Shown here piece after piece: positions 27,353 to 38,159 of a stretch of DNA of 64,000 nucleotides (the first letter of the stretch is position 1; each line of letters opens with the position of its first letter). The notes under the pieces are model-generated. The model was not told the DNA's origin. It made no database searches and saw only the letters and a program-made list of their open reading frames with translations. A program made the position numbers and the translations under genes. Origin of the DNA: Vibrio profundi. GTDB taxonomy: Bacteria > Pseudomonadota > Gammaproteobacteria > Enterobacterales > Vibrionaceae. The stretch spans positions 124,001-188,000 of the forward strand of contig NZ_RZIS01000003.1 in the NCBI RefSeq assembly GCF_005281835.1, in the 5' to 3' direction.

Positions 27353-28120
27353 ACAGCTCCGTGGCCTTGTACTAATTCAATTCATTGATGAAACAATCAT
27401 ACTTCACTTTGTATACATATATCTATACATCTATGAAAACAGGCGACATATATCGCCTTTTTGCTGTTTGAATTTGTGATTAAATCAGCATGGTGGTTAT
27501 TTAATCGATTGCGACACTGATTTCTAATTTGTGTCGCTAATATCCGAAGCGTTTTACGTCATTTCTACGGAATATTTCGTCACCCAGTGATCACATCAGT
27601 TCGATATTGAGTTTACCATCACGACCAATCTATTCTATTTTCGCGGTAGAAAGCTCTCATGGCGTTGAGAGTGCGTATTACGGTCAGCCAATAATCATTG
27701 CGTGGCAATAAGTATATTGTTACTGAATTTGGTTGGGTAACGTGCATATCAGTTAACAATTGGCTTTTTTGGTATGCCTCTGCTGAACGGTGAAGTCGCC
27801 AAACCTCCAAGTACTTCCCCTTAGTAAAAGAATGGTTACCGTGATAACTATATGAATATGAGTGTTTATTTAAACATGAAAATAACGCTGTCATGAATAA
27901 GGTTATATTTCGTCACACATATCGCTAAGGCGATGATGTTCAATGACCTGCTCAGCAAATCATTTCTTGAAGAATTCCCCTTATTAATCGATAACTCATT
28001 ATTAGTGGTCTAAAATGTGATCAAGCTATCAAAAGGAATTCATATGGCCTAGTTACTTTGGTGCGTGTTGCATCGCTTAGGTCGTAATAGAAAGGCTCAG
28101 TATTTACTGGGAGGGTTCAG
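27353..28120. other. 768-bp region with no convincing gene
   Basis: The left end is the gntR promoter, including the operator at 27408-27419; the right end is the chemoreceptor promoter with a GGGAGGG ribosome site. A 91-codon minus-strand frame (27619-27894) lacks a ribosome site and any family features. I see no convincing RNA gene. The region is A+T-rich. Confidence 0.5.
27408..27419. promoter_or_regulatory. Weak GntR-type operator, TTTGTATACATA
   Basis: This matches ATTGTATACAAT at 9 of 12 positions, with the TTGTATACA core intact. It lies 56 bp upstream of the gntR start, a position expected for autoregulation. Confidence 0.45.
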
Positions 28121-30433
28121 ATGAAGATTGCAACAAAAATAATATTAGCATGCACAGCCTTATGTGCGATTGGGGTAGTAGTAAGTGGTGGATTTGTTGG
28201 GTGGAAGGCTTCTGGGCTTTCGGAAAGTGCGCTGTACCAACGAGCTTCAGACCAACTTCTATCTGTTCGGGAAATTAAGAAAAACGAAATCGAGCGCTAC
28301 TTCGATCTCATTCACTTCCAAGTTGAAACTTTGGCTGATGACCATGCCACAGAACAAGCCTTGATGTATTTCACTAAAGCCTTTAACGAATATCCTGTTA
28401 ACCGAGTGAGCAGTGGTGATATTCGTCAACTAGAGAATTACTACTCTAGCCAGTTTGGTGCGACTTATCGTGAGCGAAATGGTAACGCGTCGGCGAATGA
28501 ATCCGACCGATTGCGTCAGGTTTCTCCCATAGGGAAAGCCCTTCAAGCGCGCTATATCGGTGTGAACCAGAATCCTTTGGGCGAAAAACACCTTCTTGAT
28601 TATGACAGCCTAAATACCGAATACGACGAGGTTCATAAGGAATATCATGGGCCTATTCGTCACTTCCTTGAAGCTTTCGGTTACTACGATATCTTTTTAG
28701 TAGATTTAGAAGGTAACGTGGTTTATTCCGTTTTCAAGGAGCTGGATTTTGGTACTAACCTAATGTCCGGCCCATACAGCTCAAGCGGTTTGGCAACGGC
28801 CTATAAACAGGCGCGAGGGCTAAGTAAAGACCAATATCACCTAGAAGATTTTTATCCTTATTATCCTTCCTATGAAGCGGCGGCATCGTTTATTGCTGCC
28901 CCAGTGTTTGATCACGGAACTAAGATTGGTGTTTTAGTTTTCCAAATGCCGGTGGACGCGATCAATAGCATTATGACCTTTGAAGAAAACTGGCAGGTCG
29001 CCGGGTTAGGGGAGAGCGGGGAAGCGTATCTTATTGGGCCCGATATGTTGATGCGAAGCCAATCTCGTTTCTTACTGGAAAATCAAGCTGACTATCTAAC
29101 GGCGCTTCAAGGGGCTGGGATCCCAAATTCTGTACTCGACAACATTAAAGGTAAGGGCTCTTCAGTAGGCTTTCAACCGGTTAAATCAGTAACTGCTGAA
29201 AGAGCCATTTCGGGGCAAAGTGGTGTCCAGGTTGTGAATGACTATCGAGGCGTTCCTGTTCTATCAGCGTACGCTCCAATTGATGCCGCTGGCTTGAAAT
29301 GGGCGATCTTGACTGAGATTGATGAAGCAGAAGCCTTGGCGGATATTGCGGTACTCAATCAATCGGTATTCACCACAGTGGTGATCAGTATTGTGGTGAT
29401 CATGGCGGTTGCTGTGGTGTTCTCATACATAGTCGGGAGCAGTATTTCTCGGCCAATTCGCTTGGCATCAACCAAAGTTCAGGCGATCAGTGCAAATAAT
29501 GATTTAACTTCAAGGTTGGACGTCCACGGGAAAGATGAGATGACAGACTTGTCTAATTCTTTGAATAACTTGTTTGAACAGTTACAAGGAATGATCACTG
29601 AGTTTGCTACCGCAACGGATACCTTGAATCAGAATACTCAATCGATGTCTGAGAATATGAACAGCACCCGTAATGCCGTTGCTGAACAAAGTCACCGAAC
29701 GGATTCTGTTGCGACGGCCGTTAACGAAATGAGCGCGTCTATTTCGGAAGTGGCGCAGTTTGCGAACCGAGCGGCAGACTCGGTGAAAATGGCGAATGAC
29801 ACGGGTACTCAAAGTAAAGAAGTGGGCGAGTCTCTGGGGACAGAGATGTCAGAGATTAATGCACAAATGCAAATCGCGGTAGAAGCCATTGAACGCTTAC
29901 ACAGTGAAAGTAACTCTATTGCAGAAGTGCTGGACGTGATTCAGGGGATTGCTGAGCAAACTAACTTGCTCGCACTGAATGCCGCAATAGAAGCAGCCCG
30001 AGCTGGGGAGCAAGGCCGCGGGTTTGCTGTGGTAGCCGATGAAGTGCGATCACTTGCGAGCCGTACCCAAGATTCTACGGAAGAAATCCGAGCGAAGATC
30101 GAAGCGCTGCAAAAAGAAACGGCTAGTGTATCGAAAGGGATAGAAAATGCGAATAGCTCGGTGATCAAAGGGGTAGAAACTTGTGGTCAAAACACCGAAA
30201 TGCTGTCTCAGATCGTAGGTATGCTGACAGAGCTAAATGAAATGAATGTTCAAATCGCGGCAGCGACTGAGGAGCAGAAAGCGGTAACCGATGAAATAAG
30301 CAGCAGTATTACTTCCATTGCCGATGCATCTTCTGAAGTGTCAGCGCAAGTGAATGATGTAGATGAAGTACTAGGTGGTTTATCTCGCCAAGCAGATAGC
30401 CTAAACACTGAAATCGAGAAATTTAGGTACTAA
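28121..30433 (+). CDS. Methyl-accepting chemotaxis protein
   Basis: This chemoreceptor of 770 residues has TM1 at about residues 5-27, a large periplasmic sensor (about 30-412, with a dCache-like layout including [27 protein letters not shown]) and TM2 at about 416-438. A HAMP domain (about 440-492) and the cytoplasmic signalling domain follow. The CheA/CheW-contact hairpin is clear: [20 protein letters not shown], then [17 protein letters not shown]. No C-terminal CheR-docking pentapeptide is present. The start follows GGGAGGG. The ligand is unknown; the nearby orphan binding protein could be a partner, but that is only proximity. Confidence 0.93.
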   Translation: MKIATKIILACTALCAIGVVVSGGFVGWKASGLSESALYQRASDQLLSVREIKKNEIERYFDLIHFQVETLADDHATEQALMYFTKAFNEYPVNRVSSGDIRQLENYYSSQFGATYRERNGNASANESDRLRQVSPIGKALQARYIGVNQNPLGEKHLLDYDSLNTEYDEVHKEYHGPIRHFLEAFGYYDIFLVDLEGNVVYSVFKELDFGTNLMSGPYSSSGLATAYKQARGLSKDQYHLEDFYPYYPSYEAAASFIAAPVFDHGTKIGVLVFQMPVDAINSIMTFEENWQVAGLGESGEAYLIGPDMLMRSQSRFLLENQADYLTALQGAGIPNSVLDNIKGKGSSVGFQPVKSVTAERAISGQSGVQVVNDYRGVPVLSAYAPIDAAGLKWAILTEIDEAEALADIAVLNQSVFTTVVISIVVIMAVAVVFSYIVGSSISRPIRLASTKVQAISANNDLTSRLDVHGKDEMTDLSNSLNNLFEQLQGMITEFATATDTLNQNTQSMSENMNSTRNAVAEQSHRTDSVATAVNEMSASISEVAQFANRAADSVKMANDTGTQSKEVGESLGTEMSEINAQMQIAVEAIERLHSESNSIAEVLDVIQGIAEQTNLLALNAAIEAARAGEQGRGFAVVADEVRSLASRTQDSTEEIRAKIEALQKETASVSKGIENANSSVIKGVETCGQNTEMLSQIVGMLTELNEMNVQIAAATEEQKAVTDEISSSITSIADASSEVSAQVNDVDEVLGGLSRQADSLNTEIEKFRY

Positions 30434-30486
30434 GTTTCGACATAGCAGCAGAATTTAGACTTTAGAATGATTTGAAAACATAAAGT

Positions 30487-30523
30487 AAAGCCCTTTGATA
30501 TGCTGTGTATCAAAGGGCTTTTT
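30487..30523. terminator. Bidirectional terminator after the chemoreceptor gene
   Basis: AAAGCCCTTTGATA (30487-30500) pairs with TATCAAAGGGCTTT (30508-30521), followed by T residues on the plus strand. It also lies downstream of the convergent DUF3541 gene. Confidence 0.85.
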
Positions 30524-30563
30524 ATTAAACACGGTTAGTGAATCTGAGTCTAACCTTGATGGA

Positions 30564-31661
30564 CTATTCGTCTTCGATTCTTGGAACCAAACCGTAAGGC
30601 AGATTTGAGAATACCTTAGGGTGCTGATCAAACGTTGGCGCTTCGTTCACTTCTTGCCAGTCAAGTAACATGATCGCCAATACGTTGCGGTGCTCACCGT
30701 AAGTAAGGTCGAAATCACCAGTTACCGATGGGATCATACCTTGTTCTTTATCGATTGATGCTTGAATCGCTTGACGGGTCTTCTGCACAACTGGATCATC
30801 TTCAAGTCCTGCAAGTAGGAACGTAATCCCGACTTCAGCAATGACATCTTCCTTTGCGCGTAGCAAAATAGTGTCGATGTTGGCGCGGAAGTAATCGTAG
30901 ATCCACTGATGTTTTTCTTCGCTTACTTGATGTTGGTAGTATTCAGAGTCGCCAAAGATGATGTGAGTCATACCATAGAGCTTGTTACCAAATTGCTGCT
31001 TCGAAAGCTTTTTGTCTTCGCTATCTGGGTAAGCAGCTTTGAAAGCCTCAGTAAACTCAGACACTACATCTTGCTCACCTAGCTGTCTTAGCCAATAGAC
31101 TTGGTTAGCCAGTTGAGCGGCCCACGCTTTGATCATTTCATGATCCGTCGCGTAGCGAGAAAAATCGTAGCGGCGAATGATTTCACGAAGCTGTTTATCA
31201 TCTTGGTGCTTTAATTCGTATTCGTTCGCACGAGCCATTGAACCTAGCAGGTCAACACCAAGGTAAAGGTATTCTGGCATGTGCTTTGTAACGTTGTAGC
31301 GTCGTACACTTCGCTCGTCATCATCACCAATATAAGCTGACAATCTTTTTTCTGAATACAAGACGATCTGCTCTTGGGTGTTAATTTCTTCAGAGAAGCG
31401 ATTTAAACGACTCGCGACACGAGCCATGTCGCTCCACACCGCTGCCGAATATTTTTCATCTTCGGTTTGGCGAAACATTCTTAGGCCGTAATGGCCTTCT
31501 TTGAAGGCAGGTAATGTAAAAAGTTGGCTTTCATAGGTTTGGCGAATGACGTCAGCCGACTGCTCGAAGCTAAAGGAAGAATTGGAATCATTTTTGGCGA
31601 ACGAACCAAAAGAGGCGGTGGCGCCAAGTAAAAGGCACAGAGTTAGTTTTGTTAGTTTCAT
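30564..31661 (-). CDS. Exported DUF3541-like protein
   Basis: This protein of about 365 residues resembles the DUF3541 family known mainly from Vibrio; its function is unknown. The N-terminus MKLTKLTLCLLLGATASFGSFA is a typical signal peptide, so I place the start at 31661, not at an earlier in-frame codon (31706) that would add 15 non-hydrophobic residues. The mature part is Tyr/Arg/Glu-rich and largely helical, with repeats of aromatic and acidic residues (RYDFSRYATDHEMIKAWAAQLA). It is downstream of the alkylsulfatase on the same strand, but a terminator lies between them. Confidence 0.7.
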   Translation of the reverse strand: MKLTKLTLCLLLGATASFGSFAKNDSNSSFSFEQSADVIRQTYESQLFTLPAFKEGHYGLRMFRQTEDEKYSAAVWSDMARVASRLNRFSEEINTQEQIVLYSEKRLSAYIGDDDERSVRRYNVTKHMPEYLYLGVDLLGSMARANEYELKHQDDKQLREIIRRYDFSRYATDHEMIKAWAAQLANQVYWLRQLGEQDVVSEFTEAFKAAYPDSEDKKLSKQQFGNKLYGMTHIIFGDSEYYQHQVSEEKHQWIYDYFRANIDTILLRAKEDVIAEVGITFLLAGLEDDPVVQKTRQAIQASIDKEQGMIPSVTGDFDLTYGEHRNVLAIMLLDWQEVNEAPTFDQHPKVFSNLPYGLVPRIEDE

Positions 31662-31794
31662 GTTATAGACACCGAACCAATGAATATGAGCGTTGCAAGT
31701 TATCACCCAAACCTGTCATTCGTGTAAGGCTAGCGTCAGAACCGCGTAAGAGTTAATAAATTAAGGGTAATATATTGAAGTAGCTTAAGCATTA

Positions 31795-31818
31795 AAAAAG
31801 GGCCAAACGGCCCTTTTT
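31795..31818. terminator. Bidirectional terminator after the alkylsulfatase gene
   Basis: AAAAAGGGCC (31795-31804) pairs with GGCCCTTTTT (31809-31818) around loop AAAC. On the minus strand, the A-run on the left provides the T-tract that ends the sulfatase transcript. Confidence 0.85.
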
Positions 31819-31838
31819 CTTGGTTTAAGTGAACGATT

Positions 31839-33896
31839 TTAGTGTTTGTGGTTATCACTATCTAGGTGGTAAAGGTGAGCATCCACTTCGTGACCTTTCA
31901 TTGGGCGAGGCACGATTTCGAATGCGCTATCAAATTCAATAGAAGCCGCGGCCAGTTTTTCAAAGACACTTGCGTCGCCTTTAATGCCAGCTTGTTTGGT
32001 TTCTAACAAATCTTTTAGCGAAGTTTTGCCAAGCAGAATCTTTGTGACATCCGATTTGTTGATGTACAAGGTTGCCTCTGCGTCACGAATCTTATCGACT
32101 AAGCCATTGTTTAAGTTACCGTTAGACATTTCTACGAAATACGTTTCATCTAAATCTGGAATCACTACGTTTAAGGTAAACGGAGTATGTTGTGCAATGG
32201 TTGAATCTACTTTTACTGCCATGTAATCAAGCAAGTTAGTGATAGACATTTCAGCGAGTACATCAGGAGACGCCGTTTTTGGTGTGCCTGGTAACGTACC
32301 GACACGTAGCTCTTGCGCACCCGTTAGGTAGGTGTTTCTCCAGCCCATCGTTTCAGATTGATAGCCTAGTTGTTCATAAGTGTCGGCCAAAAGCTTACGA
32401 GCCTCGTCGTTTTCTGGTTCCGCATTTACGACTTTGTTAAGCACTGTTGCAACGAAACGATATTCGCCTTTTTCAAAGTCGGCTTGTGCTTTCTCAACAA
32501 TCACTTCGCTACCCCCCATGTAATCAACAAATTTTGCGGCTTCTTGATCTGTTGGTAATGGGTTTAAGTTCGCGGGGTTCATATCAAAGTAACCTAGGTA
32601 CATGTTGTATACCGCTTTCGCATTGTGGCTGTATGAACCGTGGTAGCCATTGGTATGCCAAGCTTGCTGGATAGAATCCGGCAGCGCTTCGACTACCGCA
32701 TCGCCAATGTCTTGCAATACAACTCCGTTATTGGCTAAACGTAATGTTTGGTTATGAACGAAGCCATAGTTGTCGCGCTGCATCTTCATAAAGTCGGTAA
32801 CTTCTTCATTCCCCCAGATTGGTGATGAGTGAGAACCAAACAAGACGTCGATATCGCTGCCCCATGCATTGATCATTTCGTTGATGTCTTTCGACCATTT
32901 CAACGCATCACGAACTTTTGCGCCGCGTAGTGTGTAGATATTGTGCATTCCGTGATACATCATTTCGCCAGTCCAAAGGGCGTTCATGGATGGAATGAAT
33001 GTCGCCATACCTGAAGGCGCCTCAGTGCCTGCTGTGTCAATGAACACCATTTCTACGCCGTCTATGGTTAGCGTTTCGAACTTCTCTTTGGTATTCAACT
33101 TGATGTCTGGCTTGACGTAGGTGATGTCACCTTTAGAAATCGCTTTACCTAGCCCCGCGTCCACAATCCCGTGATCGTGCGCACCGAGTGTTGCGCCGTA
33201 TTGGTAAGCCGTTCGACGAGACATAGCATTACCCGCTAATACGTTCTCATCGACCGTTTCTTTAGTCATGTTGTTTGGAGCGTAGACGGTTATCTCTGGG
33301 AACATCTCTTGAATGGCACGAGAGCCACCAAAGTGATCAGCATGGCTGTGCGAATAAATCATCGCAACTATTGGTAGATCTCCGCCTTCAGGGACATTTT
33401 CCAAGAAGAACTTGGTCGATGTTTCTGCCGCCTGTTTAGTCAGCAATACGTCGTAAACGATCCAGCCGGAGTCACTGCGAATGAAAGTGATATTGGATAA
33501 GTCAGTACCGCGAACTTGGTAAATTCCCTCACGAACTTCGTAGAGGCCTGAAGCGGTGTTGTTTACTTGAGCCTGACGGTATAAAGATGGGTTAACTGAA
33601 TCTGCGATTTCATCTTGGCTGATGAAGTCGTAGTTTGAACGCATGATATCCAGAGACTCTTGGTTCAGTGGTTTGATTAACCCTTTGTTGTTGCGTTCAA
33701 AAGCGTCGCGGTCTTGCCAGTTTAGTGTTTGGCTAAACGCCTTGTTTGATTCGATGGTGTGTGAGGTGGCGGCTTTACCGTTGACTTCTAACTCTCCGTG
33801 TACATGGTCATGGTCGTGATTAGCGGCGGATACCGGGAATGCAAAAATTACTGCCAGTGCCAATGTCGCTTTTTGGTTTTTAAGTAGAGTGGTCAT
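31839..33896 (-). CDS. Periplasmic alkyl/aryl-sulfatase, metallo-beta-lactamase fold
   Basis: This exported enzyme of 685 residues belongs to the type III (SdsA1/BDS1-like) alkylsulfatases, which hydrolyse primary alkyl sulfates such as SDS using two zinc ions. It has a signal peptide (about residues 1-25), a short His-rich stretch (HDHDHVH), and a zinc-binding MBL domain with HSHADHFGG at 183-191, FIDTAGTEAP and FGSHSSP. A dimerisation domain (about 400-530) and a C-terminal SCP2-like domain (about 560-670) follow. The length is normal for the family. The ATG follows GAGGT. It is divergent from a LysR regulator that shares its promoter region. Confidence 0.9.
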   Translation of the reverse strand: MTTLLKNQKATLALAVIFAFPVSAANHDHDHVHGELEVNGKAATSHTIESNKAFSQTLNWQDRDAFERNNKGLIKPLNQESLDIMRSNYDFISQDEIADSVNPSLYRQAQVNNTASGLYEVREGIYQVRGTDLSNITFIRSDSGWIVYDVLLTKQAAETSTKFFLENVPEGGDLPIVAMIYSHSHADHFGGSRAIQEMFPEITVYAPNNMTKETVDENVLAGNAMSRRTAYQYGATLGAHDHGIVDAGLGKAISKGDITYVKPDIKLNTKEKFETLTIDGVEMVFIDTAGTEAPSGMATFIPSMNALWTGEMMYHGMHNIYTLRGAKVRDALKWSKDINEMINAWGSDIDVLFGSHSSPIWGNEEVTDFMKMQRDNYGFVHNQTLRLANNGVVLQDIGDAVVEALPDSIQQAWHTNGYHGSYSHNAKAVYNMYLGYFDMNPANLNPLPTDQEAAKFVDYMGGSEVIVEKAQADFEKGEYRFVATVLNKVVNAEPENDEARKLLADTYEQLGYQSETMGWRNTYLTGAQELRVGTLPGTPKTASPDVLAEMSITNLLDYMAVKVDSTIAQHTPFTLNVVIPDLDETYFVEMSNGNLNNGLVDKIRDAEATLYINKSDVTKILLGKTSLKDLLETKQAGIKGDASVFEKLAAASIEFDSAFEIVPRPMKGHEVDAHLYHLDSDNHKH

Positions 33897-33946
33897 AGTT
33901 ACCTCAGTTGGGTCTCTTGTTTCGTTGAGCCCACTTTAACCAAATG

Positions 33947-34002
33947 ACACATAGCCAAAAATAAAGTAAGGTTTATATTAAACATAACTAATGGCTATGT
34001 GT
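33947..34002. promoter_or_regulatory. Inverted repeat ACACATAGCCA...TGGCTATGTGT, probable LysR operator
   Basis: A perfect 11-bp inverted repeat has arms at 33947-33957 and 33992-34002, 45 bp centre to centre. A second inverted repeat, GTTTA-TAT-TAAAC (33971-33983), lies in the middle. The right arm ends one base before the lysR start codon, and the left arm is 51 bp from the sulfatase start. The site therefore suits autorepression and divergent activation. Confidence 0.6.
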
Positions 34003-34003
34003 T

Positions 34004-34909
34004 ATGACTGAACAAACTCGAAATCGTCTAGACTTAAACTTACTCACCGTATTCTTAGAGGTCTTTCGTTTACGATCGATCACTCGCGCGGCCGAATCGC
34101 TAGAGATGACGCAACCTGGTGTCAGTGGTGCGCTTAAACGTTTGCAAGATCAACTGAAGGCCGAGTTGTTTGTCCGAGAAGGGCGTGGGATTTCACCAAC
34201 ACATGTGGCTACCCAATTGGCCAATGAAATAGGCCCAGCGTTTGGAGAGATTGATAGCGCTCTGGGCAATATCAAACAATTCGATCCATCTCGCCCTAAG
34301 GTATTTAAAGTGCTAGTAAACGAAATGGCCTTGGTTAACTATCAGCCCTTAGTGGAGGCGGATCTACATTTAGGGAATGTGACCATTCAGTTTGCTATCG
34401 CACCGAGTGATGAAGAGAAAATGCTGCAGCAATTGAGCATGCAAAAAGCGGATCTCGCAATCGACTTACAGCCCAACCTCGGGGCTGCCTACAAAACGCA
34501 ATCTTTGTTTAGAGATGAAATCGTAGTCGTGGCACGTGAGGGGCATCCTCGGATAGTCAATGCGATTTCTCAATCAGAGTTTTACCAAGAAACCCATATT
34601 ACTTTGCGTTTACGTCGATCTAATAAATATGCAGCGGATGTCTTTACCAAAGAATCATTGCTAGAGAGGAAAGTCGGTGCGGAATGCGACTCAATGATGT
34701 CGATGATGGCTTTAGTGTCAACATCTGATTGTATTGGAACCATTACTCGCAGCTTAGCCAATCGCTATGCCTCTCGGTTCGGCTTGAACGTCCTAGAATT
34801 GCCTTTTGAAACTTTTCCAGTAGAGCAGCATATGATTTGGCATTCTCGAACCCAATTTAGCCCGGCACACAAATGGTTACGAGAGAGAATCACTTCATAT
34901 CAAATTTAA
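34004..34909 (+). CDS. LysR-family regulator, probable alkylsulfatase regulator
   Basis: This protein of 301 residues has an N-terminal winged helix (RLDLNLLTVFLEVFRLRSITRAAESLEMTQPGVSGALKRLQ) and a C-terminal periplasmic-binding-like effector domain. It is divergently transcribed from the alkylsulfatase gene with 107 bp between them, a classical LysR-target arrangement, and a long inverted repeat fills that space. The start ATG at 34004 has no Shine-Dalgarno sequence because an operator arm occupies that position. No alternative in-frame start gives a full helix-turn-helix. Leaderless or weak translation is possible. Confidence 0.88.
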   Translation: MTEQTRNRLDLNLLTVFLEVFRLRSITRAAESLEMTQPGVSGALKRLQDQLKAELFVREGRGISPTHVATQLANEIGPAFGEIDSALGNIKQFDPSRPKVFKVLVNEMALVNYQPLVEADLHLGNVTIQFAIAPSDEEKMLQQLSMQKADLAIDLQPNLGAAYKTQSLFRDEIVVVAREGHPRIVNAISQSEFYQETHITLRLRRSNKYAADVFTKESLLERKVGAECDSMMSMMALVSTSDCIGTITRSLANRYASRFGLNVLELPFETFPVEQHMIWHSRTQFSPAHKWLRERITSYQI

Positions 34910-35064
34910 TTGTAAACAGCGAAACTGCTTTCATTTGCGATGTCACATTTAGAGAAAGAATTAATCAAAACCATGAACAACGCAGGCTTATGGTTTATCC
35001 TTAATGATAAATAACTTGCTAAGCGCATAATAAGAAAAATATCGTTATTATTAGAGGATATTGA

Positions 35065-36432
35065 ATGCTAAACCTATCGAGCAAACAATGGTCCATTAAC
35101 CTATTGTTGTTAGTTTTTGTGTTGCTCGCCGGTGGAATGATCGAAGTTCTTCATCGAAATCAAATCGCTTTTCTTGAAAACCAGTCTGTATCCGTCGCCA
35201 AAAAACATTTATCTGTGATCCGATCTAAATTGGAAGCTGCGATTGTGGCTGACATTTATGTGATCAATAGCCTTTCGACCTTAGTGACTGTAAATCCTGA
35301 TTCCAGCTTCAGTGAGTGGGAAAAGATCGCGGCTAGCGTTATTCGCGAAGGAACTCATGTGAAAGTGATTGGCTTAGCCAAAGACGACAAAATCAATTTT
35401 ATCTATCCGCTGAGAGGCAATGAACGCGCGCTCGGCTTGGATTACCGTAAAGTGCCCGAACAGTGGGCGACGGTACAAATGGCCAAAAAGATTGAGCAAA
35501 TTTTCATAGCTGGTCCGGTCAATCTAGTCCAAGGGGGACGAGGTCTCATTGCCCGTTTACCTATCTTTATCGATCCGCCTTTTAATCTCCAATATTGGGG
35601 GGTATGCAGTGCAGTGATAGATTTGGATTCGTTGTTTAATGAGGTTGGTGTTGGTGCCTTTGAACATAAGTATCTTTTAGGTATTCGAGGGCAAGACAGT
35701 TCTGGACAGAATGGCCCTATTTTCTATGGTTCAAAAAAGATCTTCGATAATGCGTTTGCGACAGAAAAAGTAAACTTCCCTTATGGTGGTTGGAGTTTAG
35801 CGGTGTCGATGGATAAGGACATTCTCGCTGACGTTGCTTGGTATCGTGTCTATATTGTTTATCTGATCGGCTATCCGGTGCTGTTGCTCCTTGTAGCCGC
35901 TTTCATGATGATATTCAGGCTCTATAGCATTGCCCATAGCCGTTCTCTGCATGACGCGTTGACGAAATTGCCTAACCGCCGTTATTTCATGTACAGCTTG
36001 AATCAATTGTTTGATCACGCCAAACGTTTCGGGACTGAGCGATTTGCTGTACTGAATATCGATCTCGATAAATTTAAAGTCATCAACGATACCTACGGAC
36101 ACGCAGCAGGGGACAAGGTGCTGATTGCGTGTGCGGAGCGGATTAAAAACGTGTTGAGAAGTTCAGACATTGTTGCACGGATTGGTGGCGATGAATTCCT
36201 CATTCTGTTGCCTAGGATCATCGATGACGATAACGTTTCGGTTATTAACCTAGAATTACAGAAAGCCATTTGTAGCACGCCAGTGATATATGAACAGCAT
36301 TTGATTTACCTTGAAGTTAGCGTGGGATGGGCGACTTACAATTCGAATCTGCGAGATGTGGATTCGTTACTAAAGATGGCCGACGAGAAAATGTATGCTG
36401 AAAAACGTGGGGTAAGGGCGATTCAGCGCTAA
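35065..36432 (+). CDS. CHASE-domain diguanylate cyclase
   Basis: This membrane-bound c-di-GMP synthase has 455 residues. TM1 (about 12-30) is followed by a periplasmic CHASE-like sensor (about 45-250, with VIREGTHVKVIGLAKDD and YPLRGNERALGLDY), TM2 (about 258-282) and a GGDEF domain (290-455). The active-site motif GGDEF (about residue 374) is intact and an I-site, RSSD, precedes it by five residues. The start follows AGAGGAT. The gene stands alone, with rhlE 140 bp downstream. Confidence 0.9.
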   Translation: MLNLSSKQWSINLLLLVFVLLAGGMIEVLHRNQIAFLENQSVSVAKKHLSVIRSKLEAAIVADIYVINSLSTLVTVNPDSSFSEWEKIAASVIREGTHVKVIGLAKDDKINFIYPLRGNERALGLDYRKVPEQWATVQMAKKIEQIFIAGPVNLVQGGRGLIARLPIFIDPPFNLQYWGVCSAVIDLDSLFNEVGVGAFEHKYLLGIRGQDSSGQNGPIFYGSKKIFDNAFATEKVNFPYGGWSLAVSMDKDILADVAWYRVYIVYLIGYPVLLLLVAAFMMIFRLYSIAHSRSLHDALTKLPNRRYFMYSLNQLFDHAKRFGTERFAVLNIDLDKFKVINDTYGHAAGDKVLIACAERIKNVLRSSDIVARIGGDEFLILLPRIIDDDNVSVINLELQKAICSTPVIYEQHLIYLEVSVGWATYNSNLRDVDSLLKMADEKMYAEKRGVRAIQR

Positions 36433-36573
36433 GTGTAGAATTTGGTTGCTGTATCTGGGGAAAAGCCTCAGAATGTCGCGCTTCGCTCAAGAAAGCGAAT
36501 GTTTGAAGCTGTGTTTTCTACTGAGTCATTTTTACAGCTTTACTTTATTGTTATTAAATTGAGAAATATATCT

Positions 36574-38073
36574 ATGAGTTTTACCTCTTTGGGCCTTTCT
36601 GCTCCAATCCTTAAAGCAATTGAAGAGCAAGGTTACGACAAGCCATCGCCAATCCAAGAGAAAGCTATTCCAGCGGTTCTGCAAGGCAAAGATGTGATGG
36701 CTGCGGCCCAAACGGGTACAGGTAAAACGGCGGGCTTTACATTACCTATTCTGGAAATGTTGTCTAAAGGCCCACGTGTTCGCCAAAACCAGGTACGTGC
36801 TTTAGTTCTGACTCCAACTCGCGAATTAGCTGCACAAGTAAATGGCAGTGTTGTGAAGTATGGTTTGAACTTACCGCTGACATCTAGCGTAGTGTTTGGT
36901 GGTGTTAAGATTAACCCTCAAATGCAAAAATTGCGTAAAGGTAGCGACGTACTTGTGGCAACACCAGGCCGTTTATTGGATCTCTACAATCAAAACGCAG
37001 TACGTTTCGATCAACTCGAAATTCTAGTCTTAGATGAAGCCGATCGCATGCTAGACATGGGCTTTATTCGTGACATCCGTAAGATCTTAGCTTTCTTACC
37101 TAAGAAGCGTCAAAACCTACTATTCTCTGCAACGTTTTCTGATGATATTCGTAGCCTAGCAAAAGGGCTGGTGAACAACCCTGTTGAGATTTCAGTTAAC
37201 CCAGCTAACTCAACTGCGAAAACGGTTGAACAGAGTATTTATCCTGCGGACAAAAAGAAAAAGGGCCCAATGCTGGCGAAGCTGATCAAAGATAACGATT
37301 GGCATCAAGTTTTGGTATTTAGTAAGACTAAACACGGTGCAAACCGTTTATCTCGCTACTTAGAAGATCAAGGTATTACTTCAGCTCCTATTCACGGCAA
37401 CAAGAGCCAAGGCGCGAGAACCAAAGCGCTAGAAAATTTTAAAACGGGTCAGGTTCGTGTGTTAGTGGCTACCGATATTGCAGCGCGTGGTATTGATATC
37501 CCGCAGTTACCTCAAGTTGTTAACTTCGACTTACCGCATGTATCAGAAGATTATGTTCACCGTATTGGTCGTACAGGACGTGCGGGTGAAGCTGGCAAAG
37601 CCATTTCATTGGTGAGCGCTGACGAAGCTTCAGAGCTATTTGGTATTGAGCGCTTGATCCAGCAAGTGCTCGTTCGTCATGAACTTGAAGGTTTTACACC
37701 AACGAACAAGCTGCCTGAGTCACGTTTAGACACGCGTCCAATCAAACCTAAGAAACCTAAAAAGCCGAAGAAACCAAAGTCTGAGCATGCCGATGGTCAG
37801 CGTTCGGGTGATAATGCACGTGGTCATAAGCCAGCAGGTAAGAACAAGCGCCATGTGGCGGGGAATGGTTCAGCGCCTAAGCGTAAGCCAGCACCTAAAG
37901 GAAATAAAGACGGCGCGGTCGGTGGTGAAGAAGCAACTGTAAAGAACAATGGCCAAAACTTTAAACGTAGAAGTGGTGCTGGTAAGCCTAAATCTGGCAA
38001 CCGCGCTGGTGGAGAGCGTCAACCTTCAGGTTATGGTTCAAAGAAGCCACGCTCAAGAAATCAATCTAGCTAG
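36574..38073 (+). CDS. rhlE: DEAD-box RNA helicase RhlE
   Basis: This ATP-dependent RNA helicase of 499 residues is involved in ribosome assembly and RNA turnover. Motifs: Q-motif region ([13 protein letters not shown]), [11 protein letters not shown] (motif I), VLDEADRML (DEAD box), LLFSATF (III), [11 protein letters not shown] (V) and [10 protein letters not shown] (VI). From about residue 375 the tail is basic and low-complexity (Lys/Pro then Gly/Asn/Arg), as in RhlE proteins. I place the start at [12 protein letters not shown] (36574); an upstream in-frame codon at 36442 would add 44 unrelated residues. The 141-bp leader (36433-36573) may carry cold or RNA-based control, but I see no defined element. 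Confidence 0.92.
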   Translation: MSFTSLGLSAPILKAIEEQGYDKPSPIQEKAIPAVLQGKDVMAAAQTGTGKTAGFTLPILEMLSKGPRVRQNQVRALVLTPTRELAAQVNGSVVKYGLNLPLTSSVVFGGVKINPQMQKLRKGSDVLVATPGRLLDLYNQNAVRFDQLEILVLDEADRMLDMGFIRDIRKILAFLPKKRQNLLFSATFSDDIRSLAKGLVNNPVEISVNPANSTAKTVEQSIYPADKKKKGPMLAKLIKDNDWHQVLVFSKTKHGANRLSRYLEDQGITSAPIHGNKSQGARTKALENFKTGQVRVLVATDIAARGIDIPQLPQVVNFDLPHVSEDYVHRIGRTGRAGEAGKAISLVSADEASELFGIERLIQQVLVRHELEGFTPTNKLPESRLDTRPIKPKKPKKPKKPKSEHADGQRSGDNARGHKPAGKNKRHVAGNGSAPKRKPAPKGNKDGAVGGEEATVKNNGQNFKRRSGAGKPKSGNRAGGERQPSGYGSKKPRSRNQSS

Positions 38074-38122
38074 TTAGCGGATAGCTGCAGAGCCCTTAGG
38101 AGGCTGCTAGAGAGTTACTCAC

Positions 38123-38159
38123 AAAAAAAGCGCATATCGTTATGATATGCGCTTTTTTT
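38123..38159. terminator. Strong terminator after rhlE
   Basis: AAAAAAAGCGCATATC (38123-38138) pairs with GATATGCGCTTTTTTT (38144-38159) around a 5-base loop. It could work on both strands. Confidence 0.9.

Noticed and set aside
27619..27894. 91-codon minus-strand frame in the gap between gntR and the chemoreceptor
   Set aside because: No ribosome site, no family features, unusual composition; probably chance.
37739..38073. Low-complexity Lys/Pro/Gly-rich 3' part of rhlE as a possible repeat or frameshift
   Set aside because: Basic low-complexity tails are normal for RhlE and the frame stays open to a regular stop.
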